The notes below the pieces were generated by a model. The model was not told where the DNA came from and did no database searches. It saw only the letters and a program-made list of their open reading frames with translations. A stretch of 64,000 nucleotides of DNA from Chthonomonas sp. UBA1950. Lineage in GTDB: Bacteria > Armatimonadota > Fimbriimonadia > Fimbriimonadales > Fimbriimonadaceae. Both the position numbers and the translations under genes were made by a program. Each line of letters opens with the position of its first letter. Within the stretch, counting starts at the first letter, position 1. Location of the stretch: assembly GCA_002336105.1 (NCBI GenBank), contig DDEQ01000033.1:1-64000 (forward strand), given 5' to 3'. Below are positions 16,698-24,851 of the stretch, one piece after another.

Positions 16698-17600
16698 TTG
16701 ACGACGGTACACTACGAGAACGTGAACGTGGAATCGAACCTAAAGGCCTATGCGGAAAAAATCGTTCACGCATTAGAAACTCGGCTTCCAAATCCCGAGC
16801 ATCCGCCGGTAGAGCTTTCGCTAGCGATGCGGCATTCGTGCCTGGCTCCGGGCAAACGAATCCGTCCAACCCTCTGCATCGCCGCATGTGAGGCAGTCGG
16901 AGGTTCGGCAGAAGACGCAATCGATTTAGCTTGCGCCTTAGAGATGATTCATTGCTTCTCGCTCATCCACGATGATTTGCCCGCGATTGACAACGATGAC
17001 CTGCGACGGGGACAACCTACCTGTCACAAGGTTTTTGGCGAAGCGGTTGCTATCTTGGCTGGCGATGCACTGTTTTGCCTGGCATTTGAAACGGCCGGTA
17101 AGAGCCCGATTCCCCCGCAGACTCTAGTCCGTTGCTTCCAAGTTCTTTCGCGATCCGTCGGAATACACGGAGTTGTCGCGGGTGAGACAGCCGACATCTT
17201 AGCCGAAGGAAAGCCCGTAGAGGCAAAGCTGTTGGAATTCATTCACCTTCATAAAACGGCATCGCTCATCTCGGCTAGCTGTGAAATCGGGGCTTTGTGC
17301 GGGACTCAAAAATCAAGCGATATTCATGCACTGAAACAATACGGAGAGAAGATCGGCTTGGCTTTTCAAATCGTCGATGATATCCTCAATGAGATCAGCA
17401 CAACCGAGCAGCTCGGCAAAAAGACGGGTTCTGATCGTGAGCTTGGCAAAGCGACGTACCCAGCGCTCTATGGAATCGAAGCCTCGATGAAACAGGCGGT
17501 CGAACTCGTCAACTCTGCCCGTGCCAACCTACAATCGCTCGAAGGAAATACGTCGTTCTTGGATGGTTTGGCGAGTTACACTGTGGAACGACTTTGGTAG
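16698..17600 (+). CDS. ispA: Polyprenyl (farnesyl/geranylgeranyl) diphosphate synthase
   Basis: A trans-prenyltransferase making C15 or C20 diphosphates for menaquinone, undecaprenyl lipids or carotenoids. Both aspartate-rich motifs are visible: DDLPAIDNDD (FARM with the two-residue insertion of bacterial type II enzymes) and DDILNE (second motif). APGKRIRP binds diphosphate. The start is uncertain: TTG at 16698 has no ribosome binding site, and GTG at 16722 (preceded by GAG) is an equally good choice. recN follows after 6 bp. The two neighbours with related pathways are uppS (50 kb) and mqnE (29 kb), not linked in operon. Confidence 0.9.
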   Translation: MTTVHYENVNVESNLKAYAEKIVHALETRLPNPEHPPVELSLAMRHSCLAPGKRIRPTLCIAACEAVGGSAEDAIDLACALEMIHCFSLIHDDLPAIDNDDLRRGQPTCHKVFGEAVAILAGDALFCLAFETAGKSPIPPQTLVRCFQVLSRSVGIHGVVAGETADILAEGKPVEAKLLEFIHLHKTASLISASCEIGALCGTQKSSDIHALKQYGEKIGLAFQIVDDILNEISTTEQLGKKTGSDRELGKATYPALYGIEASMKQAVELVNSARANLQSLEGNTSFLDGLASYTVERLW

Positions 17601-17606
17601 CGCCTT

Positions 17607-19283
17607 ATGATTGTTGACCTCACAGTTGAGAATCTCGCCATCATCGAGAAGGTACACGTCGAATTCGGCCCTGGGTTTTCAGTTTTCACCGGCGAAACTG
17701 GAGCCGGTAAATCTCTTCTCGTTGACGCACTCGAACTTGCAATAGGTGAAAGAGCAGACACAGAGCTTGTTCGTAACGGCGCCCAAAAAGCCGTCGTCAA
17801 TGTTGTTTTTGACATTAGTAAATCTGAGGCAATCCCCACCCAAATCTCTGAAGCCGGGATCGAACTTGAAAATAGCCAGCTTTTTGTTCAGCGGGATGTT
17901 GCTCTGGAAGGGCGGTCGCAATGCCGAATCTCGGGCAAACTCACACCTGTAGCGACGCTCAAACAGCTTGGCAGACTATTAGTTGATTTGCATGGTCAAC
18001 ACGCTCACCAAAGCTTGCTGGATGCCGAGCAACATCTGGGCTATCTTGATGATTGGATTGGTGCCGAAGCGGCTCAACTGAAGCAAATAGTCGCTGACCG
18101 CTATCGTGAATATCATTCTGCTTCGCAGCGATTAAGCTCTCTGCAGGCAGGGGTTCGCGTTCGAGAGCAAAAGCTCGATCTGTTGCGATTCCAGATTAAA
18201 GACATCGAATCCGTTTCGCCGAAGGTAGGCGAGCTTGAGGAACTAGAAACGCTTCTGAGCCGACTCAAGAACTCCGAAAAGCTAGCTTCGGCAGCAATGG
18301 GAGGACTGGATGCGCTATCAGATCGAGAAAACTGTGCCATCGACCTTGTTGGCACCACACTCAAGGCCATCGATAGTGTCCGGCGATTTGATACAGAACT
18401 CGATCCTGTCTACGACACCCTTGCCGAAGCGATTGTCTTGCTCGAAGAAGCTGGACACACTTTACGTAGTTATGGAGAGTCCCTCGATGCAGATCCTGCG
18501 CGCCTTGACGAAGTGGCTTCTCGGCTAGACTCCCTCAAACGTCTGCGCCGGAAATATGGCGAGAACGAAGCTCAAATTCTTGAGTTCCTCGAAAAATCGA
18601 GGGATGAGTTAGCGCTTCTGGAAGAAAGTGATGCCAGTCAAGAGGAACTCGAAATTGCACTCCAAAAGGCGGAAGCTGCGCTACTCAAAGCGTGTTCCAA
18701 CTTAACCGAACTCAGACAAGGACTTGCCACTGACTTCGCTAAACTTGTTCAATCTCAACTTATTGACTTAGCTATGGATAGAGCTGTTTTTCAGGCGTCC
18801 ATTGAGTCAAAAGAACCAGATCCGACAGGGGCCGATGCTGTTGAGTTCTTTTTCAGCGCTAACCCGGGCGAACCGCCACGACCTTTAGCAAAGATCGCTA
18901 GTGGTGGTGAGGTCAGTCGGGTTATGCTCGCGATCAAGACGGCATTGGCTGGGCGTGCTGGTGTGCCGACGCTGATTTTCGACGAAGTCGATTCAGGGCT
19001 TGGTGGTAGAGCTGCCGCTACAATGGGCAAGAAACTGGCTGAGTTAGGACAGCACTATCAAGTCCTGGTCATTAGCCATTCACCTCAGATAGCGGCCCTC
19101 GCCTCGCGTCATTATCACATTCGAAAGGCTGAGTCGAATGGTCGCATCGTAACTGACGTAAAAGAGTTAAACGCAAAAGAGCGAACCTACGAAATCGCAA
19201 GGATGCTTGCTGGAGATCAAGTCACGGAATCCGCTCTAGCCAATGCGAAAGAACTTCTCAGCCCAAGTTCAACGCTTTTTTGA
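17607..19283 (+). CDS. recN: DNA repair protein RecN
   Basis: RecN is an SMC-like ATPase recruited to double-strand breaks. The 558-residue length is normal. It has the N-terminal Walker A GETGAGKS (about residues 30-37), a central coiled coil (about 150-370), and near the C-terminus the signature ASGGEVSRVMLA and Walker B LIFDEVDSGLGG. It is co-transcribed with ispA (6-bp gap). Its last 15 bp overlap the convergent TfoX-like gene. No LexA-box was recognised before the pair. Confidence 0.96.
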   Translation: MIVDLTVENLAIIEKVHVEFGPGFSVFTGETGAGKSLLVDALELAIGERADTELVRNGAQKAVVNVVFDISKSEAIPTQISEAGIELENSQLFVQRDVALEGRSQCRISGKLTPVATLKQLGRLLVDLHGQHAHQSLLDAEQHLGYLDDWIGAEAAQLKQIVADRYREYHSASQRLSSLQAGVRVREQKLDLLRFQIKDIESVSPKVGELEELETLLSRLKNSEKLASAAMGGLDALSDRENCAIDLVGTTLKAIDSVRRFDTELDPVYDTLAEAIVLLEEAGHTLRSYGESLDADPARLDEVASRLDSLKRLRRKYGENEAQILEFLEKSRDELALLEESDASQEELEIALQKAEAALLKACSNLTELRQGLATDFAKLVQSQLIDLAMDRAVFQASIESKEPDPTGADAVEFFFSANPGEPPRPLAKIASGGEVSRVMLAIKTALAGRAGVPTLIFDEVDSGLGGRAAATMGKKLAELGQHYQVLVISHSPQIAALASRHYHIRKAESNGRIVTDVKELNAKERTYEIARMLAGDQVTESALANAKELLSPSSTLF

Positions 19284-19604
19284 GGGCTTCTTTCTTCGAG
19301 CGACCTCTACGGAACTATCAATCCATTCGCCAAGAAGTTCAGGATTATCGCGAATATCAAGCGGAACCTCTCGATAAGAGGTGTTAGCGTTTCCACCCAT
19401 ATTCCACACTTCCATGCCCAGTTCCTCGAATCGGCTCAAGTTCAATTCATCCACTTTGAAGTAGAGACGATCATCATCGGCGATAGCAAAGAACGCGTCG
19501 TCACAATAATAACCAATCCCCCCAAACATCGCGCGATCTCTGACCGGGCGAGCGTCATTTAATTGACGAAGGGTTTCCTCTCGAAATAAACGGGTGACCG
19601 GCAT
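19269..19604 (-). CDS. TfoX N-terminal domain protein
   Basis: The 111-residue protein is a stand-alone TfoX_N domain (RAMFGGIGYYCDDAFFAIADD, then LYFKVDE). Such small proteins occur widely outside competence systems and their role is unclear. The C-terminus is basic (RRKKPSKKR). It overlaps recN by 15 bp tail to tail and follows the GNAT/HTH-like gene at 7 bp, so the two are probably co-transcribed. Confidence 0.8.
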   Translation of the reverse strand: MPVTRLFREETLRQLNDARPVRDRAMFGGIGYYCDDAFFAIADDDRLYFKVDELNLSRFEELGMEVWNMGGNANTSYREVPLDIRDNPELLGEWIDSSVEVARRKKPSKKR

Positions 19605-19611
19605 GACAACG

Positions 19612-20514
19612 CTACCCCTCGTAAGGCCAAAGCTCTTCAGGGTGTATCCGAATGTAGTTTAGTAGGTCCTGTCGGTTTCTTCGACTCTTTCCTGATGAAT
19701 CAACTCCAAAAAAAATCGGCGAAACCCTCTCCACAATATCGAAGATCCTTGTCCAACGGCTGTTGATGGTCGTCTGATTAAGGAATCCTGAACGCACTAA
19801 CTCAGGATCCCCTATCCCGGCAATCGCCAATCGCAAGATTTCTCTGGCGGCAGGAGGAAACTTAAACACTGGGTTGCGGTAACTCAGCAGCTTTACAGCG
19901 TGGTAATTACCGACTTCTACTGCCCGATTGAGGGTCATTTGCACTAAGTAAGGATGTTCATCAGGCAAAAATGCGCCTGGATTGAGCGCGGAATAGTCAC
20001 GTACCACTTGAAACCCGTTGAGCAATGCTCGATTTGAGCTTTCTTTTCCTAAGGTCTCAAGAAGCAAGCTCTTGTGTCGATTGCCTGCCGCCAAATTGCA
20101 GAATGCTTCGACCAGCACAGAGAAAGTCTTTGCTTTGAGCTCATTTGGCAAAGTATGCAAGGTAGAAAAGTGAGTTATAAAAAGATGCGTCCCATCATGT
20201 GCGTTGAGCTTGCCCAAATGGTCTTCGGTAGGAAATGGGGACTCTCGCGACTGCCGAACCGTATGATGAAAAAAAGGAGAGGTCCCGCCTAACACACATT
20301 TCGCGAAACGATCTGTGATCGGGATACCAATCATCACACCGATGATGCCTAACTGATTCTCAACCACGATTCCGGTTGAAATTGGTTCTCGTACGATTCG
20401 CTCGACCTCTAAAGTCGCATCTTCAACAGAAACATGAACTCCAAAATAGTCGACTTTGGCACATTCGGCGCAATCCTCTAAAGTTACTTTTCGGACAACC
20501 AAGTGACCTTCCAT
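19612..20514 (-). CDS. Unknown protein with GNAT-like N-terminus and LuxR-like C-terminal HTH
   Basis: From the Met at 20514 the protein has 300 residues. The first ~180 residues (VRKVTLEDCAECAKVDYF, VVENQLGIIGVMIG, THFSTLHTLPNELKAKTFSVLV) follow an acetyltransferase-like layout. The last ~80 (FPPAAREILRLAIAGIGDPE, TINSRWTRIFDIVE, RRNRQDLLNYIRIHPEELWP) resemble a LuxR-type helix-turn-helix that has lost its usual DNA-recognition consensus. The longer open frame to 20628 would add a hydrophobic leader without a ribosome binding site. Both domain calls are tentative. It precedes the TfoX-like gene by 7 bp. Confidence 0.6.
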   Translation of the reverse strand: MEGHLVVRKVTLEDCAECAKVDYFGVHVSVEDATLEVERIVREPISTGIVVENQLGIIGVMIGIPITDRFAKCVLGGTSPFFHHTVRQSRESPFPTEDHLGKLNAHDGTHLFITHFSTLHTLPNELKAKTFSVLVEAFCNLAAGNRHKSLLLETLGKESSNRALLNGFQVVRDYSALNPGAFLPDEHPYLVQMTLNRAVEVGNYHAVKLLSYRNPVFKFPPAAREILRLAIAGIGDPELVRSGFLNQTTINSRWTRIFDIVERVSPIFFGVDSSGKSRRNRQDLLNYIRIHPEELWPYEG

Positions 20515-20709
20515 ATCAGCTTGGCGCTCGTTCAATGCGATCACATTTCTATTTTGGAATGAAATTCCTACTAAGAAATAGTGTGAACTATGGACTATTA
20601 TCAGGATAAGGACAAAGCTGGTCTTCAACAGACGGTTCGCATTACGGCTTGACCTTGTTCATTGACCTCTCAACAATTGCGTTGGGAGGATTCTTATGCA
20701 GCTTCGGTC

Positions 20710-21642
20710 CTAAAATCGCACTCGGTAACTTAACCCAAAAGTAAAGTCTGGTCCAATATTGGACACTTCTGGTGAGATGCTCAGAAAATCACCATCCTCA
20801 CTGAAGTAAGCCTGAAGCGAGCGGTTTTCACCTAGTTTGCGCTCGTATCCGAAAGAGAGCAATCGGTGAGTAGCATCGCTACCTCCGATCCCCATAGAAA
20901 GAGCAGATCGTTCGCTCTGCCATTGCACCGTATAGCCGTCTCGACTGTTGGCTCGATAGCCCAATGTCAATGATTCCTGATCAACCAAGCCACGTGTACC
21001 GCTTAACTTGGTCGCTCTGCCTTGGGCAATGATCCCGGCTTGACCATATACGACCCAACTCGGGGCAAATTGGCGACGATAGTAGAGACTGACACCTGCA
21101 TCAATCGCTCCGCTACCAAGTAACTGCTTCGCATTGCCCGTCGGCAGTTTTGCTCCTAACGTAAAGATCCATTCTTTGTCCAGCTTTTGTGACAGGTTGA
21201 ATGAAACATCACCAATTCCGCCGGCAGACCCAAATCGAGAAGAACCAGGATAGATGATCTCACTTCGTCCATAAGGAACATCTTTTCTGTAGTAGTTCAG
21301 ACCAACGACGTGTTCGTGCCACCACTCGATGATTGGGTCCATAAAACCACCCGAGCGAACAAGGACTGGAATTTCAATTCCCAATTCTCGATTCTGAGGA
21401 AGCCCCTTGCGGTATTTCAGGCTAATTCGTTCGGTCTCGGCGTCTTCGGTGAGACCTGGCAAACTACGAATGTCGTTAGCTGAAGTGAAACCAAACGAAT
21501 ACTCTCTCTTTCCTTCTTCGAGTATCTGATCTTTAGGAGCAAATCGCATGAACGCCAGTGAGACGGCCCGATGGTTCCTCGTATCAATAGGTCCTGGGAC
21601 CCACCCCAAATTTGAAAATACTGGCAATATCAGATGCAACAT
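20710..21642 (-). CDS. DUF3187-like outer-membrane beta-barrel protein
   Basis: The 310-residue protein consists of alternating beta strands and ends in an aromatic residue (GLSYRVRF), typical of an outer-membrane barrel. The LGIEIPVLVRSGGFMD stretch and the following IIEWWH match the DUF3187 pattern. An N-terminal hydrophobic segment (MLHLILPVFSNLGWV) could be part of a signal sequence, but the cleavage site is not clear. It is divergent from the efflux operon (76-bp gap). The function is unknown; a Gram-negative-type envelope is implied. Confidence 0.7.
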   Translation of the reverse strand: MLHLILPVFSNLGWVPGPIDTRNHRAVSLAFMRFAPKDQILEEGKREYSFGFTSANDIRSLPGLTEDAETERISLKYRKGLPQNRELGIEIPVLVRSGGFMDPIIEWWHEHVVGLNYYRKDVPYGRSEIIYPGSSRFGSAGGIGDVSFNLSQKLDKEWIFTLGAKLPTGNAKQLLGSGAIDAGVSLYYRRQFAPSWVVYGQAGIIAQGRATKLSGTRGLVDQESLTLGYRANSRDGYTVQWQSERSALSMGIGGSDATHRLLSFGYERKLGENRSLQAYFSEDGDFLSISPEVSNIGPDFTFGLSYRVRF

Positions 21643-21718
21643 TTGCGAACATTAGCCTATCACATCCTGAAGAATACGTGAGATTCACGCCAATACGCCC
21701 ACCGCAGTTTTTTTTCAC

Positions 21719-22012
21719 ATGCCGGCGCAAGGTATGAATACACATACAAGTATGAAAGATACGAAATCTTGCGTAGACTTCGACAATCTGTTTTACGGGT
21801 CAGCGACGATCGGTGAACGTGGACAAATCGTAATTCCGGCAGAGGCTCGAGCCGAAATGGATCTCGAACCGGGAGACAAGGTTCTCATCATGCGCCCCCC
21901 CTTCAAAAAGGGATTAGTCATCACGAAACTCGAAGCAGCCAGAGGTTTCATTGAAGATTTTCAAAGAAGCCTAGACCGTTTTGAAAAGAAAAAGGATCAA
22001 GAAACAGAATGA
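21719..22012 (+). CDS. AbrB/SpoVT-type DNA-binding protein
   Basis: The 97-residue protein has an AbrB swapped-hairpin domain at residues ~26-70 (ATIGERGQIVIPAEARAEM, LEPGDKVLIMR). Possible starts are 21719, 21734 and 21752; none has a clear ribosome binding site, and the domain is complete in all. The C-terminus is helical and basic/acidic (FQRSLDRFEKKK). It overlaps the TolC gene by ATGA (4 bp), so it is the first gene of the efflux operon and probably its regulator (inference). Confidence 0.85.
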   Translation: MPAQGMNTHTSMKDTKSCVDFDNLFYGSATIGERGQIVIPAEARAEMDLEPGDKVLIMRPPFKKGLVITKLEAARGFIEDFQRSLDRFEKKKDQETE

Positions 22013-23331
22013 CAATTGCCTATTATATTGCAATGGCTGGCTCAACCGCTTTAAGCACACCGATCTATCAAGGTGACACCCTTACGATGGATCAGGCATG
22101 TTCTATCGCTCAGAAGAATGCTTTCAACATCAGGTTACAGGAAGCAGCCGTTGAGAAGAGTCGTCAGAGACTCGCAGAAGCTTTGGCTGCAATGGGATTT
22201 TCAGTTAATTTAAGTGCCTCACTCACAAGATACGACAAGGAGCAGACCGTATCGTTTGGTGGTGCGCCTGTAACAATTCAGCCAATCTCCACACAATCAG
22301 CCTCCGTTGCTATCAGCCTCCCTGTCGACATCTCTGGCAACAGACACAGGACCGCAGCAGCGACTCGAAAGTCATACGAAGCAGCAAAAAACACTTTTCA
22401 AGCTGCGTTAAACGATGCGCGACTAAATGCTCGAACCGCGTTCATCGCTGTGCTACGAGCGAAAGCCGGTGTAGGGGTCTATAAACAGGCTCTTCAAGAC
22501 GCGAACGAAAGATTGAAACAAGGCCAACTCTTGCTGGAACAAGTACAGGTAGCCAAGGTTGACGTTAACCGTCTTGATGCCGCTGTGGCACAAGCTAAAT
22601 CGGACCTACTAGTTGCTCAGAATACGTTACAACTAGCCAAGAACGCGTTGAACGTTGCCCTGGCGAGACCGGTCAACACTCCTGTTGAAGTTCAGGATCT
22701 TGCCGAGCTTCCGGTTGCCGCCTTAGCCGCTGAGCGATATGACTCGGCAGCTCAGGATTTTCGGCCCGAGATTCTCTCTGCAAAGAAACAAGTTGAATCA
22801 CTCGCGCTTGTTCGACGAGCAACCGAGTCAACTCTCAATCCGTCGCTCAATATCGGAGTCACTCAAAATCGCAATATCGATCCTCAAGGACTATCCGCTC
22901 AAGACTCGCAAATGATCTTGTCGCTTGGACTAACAGTCCCGCTATACGACTCTGGTGCAACTCGCGCTAGAGTTAAGCAAGCTCGACAAGACGAGGCTAC
23001 GGCGCAAGTTTCTCTGCAGCAGCTTCAGTTGAACATTTCCCAGGAAGTGCGGAATGCGTACGCTAGTCTGGAAAATGCAAAGGCTCGCCTAGATAATGCA
23101 AATCGACAACAGTCACTCGCTCAAGAAGTTTTCAGACTCGCAGGAGTTCGGCAAAACGCGGGCGAAGGCACTTATGTTGACGTCATTGACGCAGAAACCG
23201 CATTGACACAAGCCCGAAATAACGTCGTTTCGGCTCGATATGATTGGCTCGTGGCTTACGCGCAACTGCAGCGAGCCGTGGGCAACGACAAACTCACTGT
23301 CTCCCCGAGCGTCCTCCAGGGAGCTAAATAA
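22009..23331 (+). CDS. TolC family outer-membrane efflux protein
   Basis: The 440-residue protein is the outer-membrane channel of a tripartite efflux system. It has the two repeated TolC/OEP halves: long heptad-like helices (RLQEAAVEKSRQRLAEALAA, later QLNISQEVRNAYASLENAKA) and beta strands (VNLSASLTRYDK, PSLNIGVTQNRN). A short hydrophobic N-terminus may act as signal sequence. It overlaps the AbrB gene by 4 bp and is followed after 2 bp by the membrane-fusion lipoprotein, so it is translated within the operon. Confidence 0.93.
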   Translation: MTIAYYIAMAGSTALSTPIYQGDTLTMDQACSIAQKNAFNIRLQEAAVEKSRQRLAEALAAMGFSVNLSASLTRYDKEQTVSFGGAPVTIQPISTQSASVAISLPVDISGNRHRTAAATRKSYEAAKNTFQAALNDARLNARTAFIAVLRAKAGVGVYKQALQDANERLKQGQLLLEQVQVAKVDVNRLDAAVAQAKSDLLVAQNTLQLAKNALNVALARPVNTPVEVQDLAELPVAALAAERYDSAAQDFRPEILSAKKQVESLALVRRATESTLNPSLNIGVTQNRNIDPQGLSAQDSQMILSLGLTVPLYDSGATRARVKQARQDEATAQVSLQQLQLNISQEVRNAYASLENAKARLDNANRQQSLAQEVFRLAGVRQNAGEGTYVDVIDAETALTQARNNVVSARYDWLVAYAQLQRAVGNDKLTVSPSVLQGAK

Positions 23332-23333
23332 AC

Positions 23334-24851
23334 ATGAATCGAACCATCACCATTATTGTTGCCGGCGTCCTTGGCACCGTACTCATCACTGGATGTGTCG
23401 ATAGATCCGCTCAAGATCAATCTAAGCGAACTGAAAGTCTACTCAGCGATCCAAGTCGATTGGTTCAGGTAGGAACGCAAACCACCCAAACCATGTCCGA
23501 CAACTTGGAAGTCACCGGACAGTTTGCCACTTCTCAGGACTCGCAAATTGGTCCCAAGATTGGCGGTAAACTGATCATGGTTGACGTTCAGGACGGCTCA
23601 CCTGTTTCCGCCGGTCAGGTTATCGCAAAAGTTGACACTACGCAATTGCAAGCACAATATTCCCAGGCTCTTGCCTCGGTTCAAGTGGCGAACGCAACTT
23701 ACCAAAGCGCCTCCTCGCAGCTTACTCAAGCAATTCGCAATGCGACGATCAATCCTAATAAATCGTCTGCAGCGCTCAGGCAAGCGCAGGCTCAACTGCG
23801 AGCGGCTAAAGCAGCCTTAACCAAGGCGCTGAACGGTGCTCGCCCTCAGGAGCGGATTCAAGCAGAAGCCAACCTTCGATCAGCCAAAGTAAACTACGAA
23901 ACGCAGCGCAAGGAACTGGATAGAGTTCGAACTTTGGTTGCCCAAGGCGCCTTGGCTGGGAATAGACTCGACTCTCAGCTTGCTAGCTATGAAGCGGCTA
24001 AGACGCAACTGGACAACGCCAATCAAGCACTCAGCTTGATTCAGGCCGGAACTCGACAAGAAGACATCGATGCTGCGCGTGAGCAAGTTCGGCAAGCCGA
24101 AGATGGCGTCGAGAATGCAAAGGCATCAAAAGATCTCGATCCACTCTTAAAGGACCAGGTTTCGGCAGCGAAAGCACAAGTTGCAAGTGCAAAAGCTCAA
24201 ATCCAGAATGCTGAAGCGTCTGTTAGGATCGCCAAACAAGCATTGGACGACACTTTGGTAGTTGCCCCTTTCTCTGGTCGTGTTAACGGACCGCCGGTTC
24301 AAATCGGAACGGTGGTTGCAGCCGGCACCCCAATCGTTCATTTGGTTGGAGGATCAGGACTTTACTTCGAGGCCGACGTGCCAGAGGATAAAGTTTCACT
24401 CGTATCTGCTGGCAAACCGGTTACCGTGATGGTTGATTCGTTGGGGACAACCGTACAAGGGTCAGTGGTTGCAGTCAGTCCAAAGACAAGCGCCATTGCA
24501 CGACAATTCACCGCTAGAGTAATGATCCCCAATCCGCCTTCAGCGATCAAGGCTGGAATGTTTGGGCATGCCTTCATAACGCTTCGACAAGTGCCTTCAA
24601 CCCTGGTTGCTCCTCAGACGGCTGTCGTCGTGCGAGATGGCAGGAATGTGGTCTTTACGGTCGAGAGCGGAAAGGCAAAGATGAACATCGTTGAAACGGG
24701 CCTCAAAGACAAAGGCCTCATTGAAGTCAAAGGTCTAGCGGCAGACGCACAAGTCGTCGTTACAGGTCAACAAGGCCTTGATGACGGAGCGCCGGTCAAG
24801 ATTGATACGAAAGCCGCGCCAGCTAGTGGCGCTTCCGGGAGTAAATCGTGA
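23334..24851 (+). CDS. RND efflux periplasmic adaptor lipoprotein
   Basis: The 505-residue membrane-fusion protein begins with a lipoprotein signal (LITG-Cys21). A lipoyl-like half (KLIMVDVQDGSPVSAGQVIA) is followed by a very long alpha-hairpin, about residues 85-305, with internal repeats of the GARPQER / GTRQED type, then the second lipoyl half (VVAPFSGRVNGPPVQIGTVV) and beta-barrel domain. At 505 residues it is longer than AcrA-type adaptors (~400), due to the hairpin. It links the TolC channel and the RND pump encoded on either side; its stop overlaps the pump start. Confidence 0.93.
   Translation: MNRTITIIVAGVLGTVLITGCVDRSAQDQSKRTESLLSDPSRLVQVGTQTTQTMSDNLEVTGQFATSQDSQIGPKIGGKLIMVDVQDGSPVSAGQVIAKVDTTQLQAQYSQALASVQVANATYQSASSQLTQAIRNATINPNKSSAALRQAQAQLRAAKAALTKALNGARPQERIQAEANLRSAKVNYETQRKELDRVRTLVAQGALAGNRLDSQLASYEAAKTQLDNANQALSLIQAGTRQEDIDAAREQVRQAEDGVENAKASKDLDPLLKDQVSAAKAQVASAKAQIQNAEASVRIAKQALDDTLVVAPFSGRVNGPPVQIGTVVAAGTPIVHLVGGSGLYFEADVPEDKVSLVSAGKPVTVMVDSLGTTVQGSVVAVSPKTSAIARQFTARVMIPNPPSAIKAGMFGHAFITLRQVPSTLVAPQTAVVVRDGRNVVFTVESGKAKMNIVETGLKDKGLIEVKGLAADAQVVVTGQQGLDDGAPVKIDTKAAPASGASGSKS

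Noticed and set aside
16711..16720. tRNA T-arm-like GAATCGAACC word
   Set aside because: It lies within the ispA 5' coding region and no cloverleaf can be folded around it.
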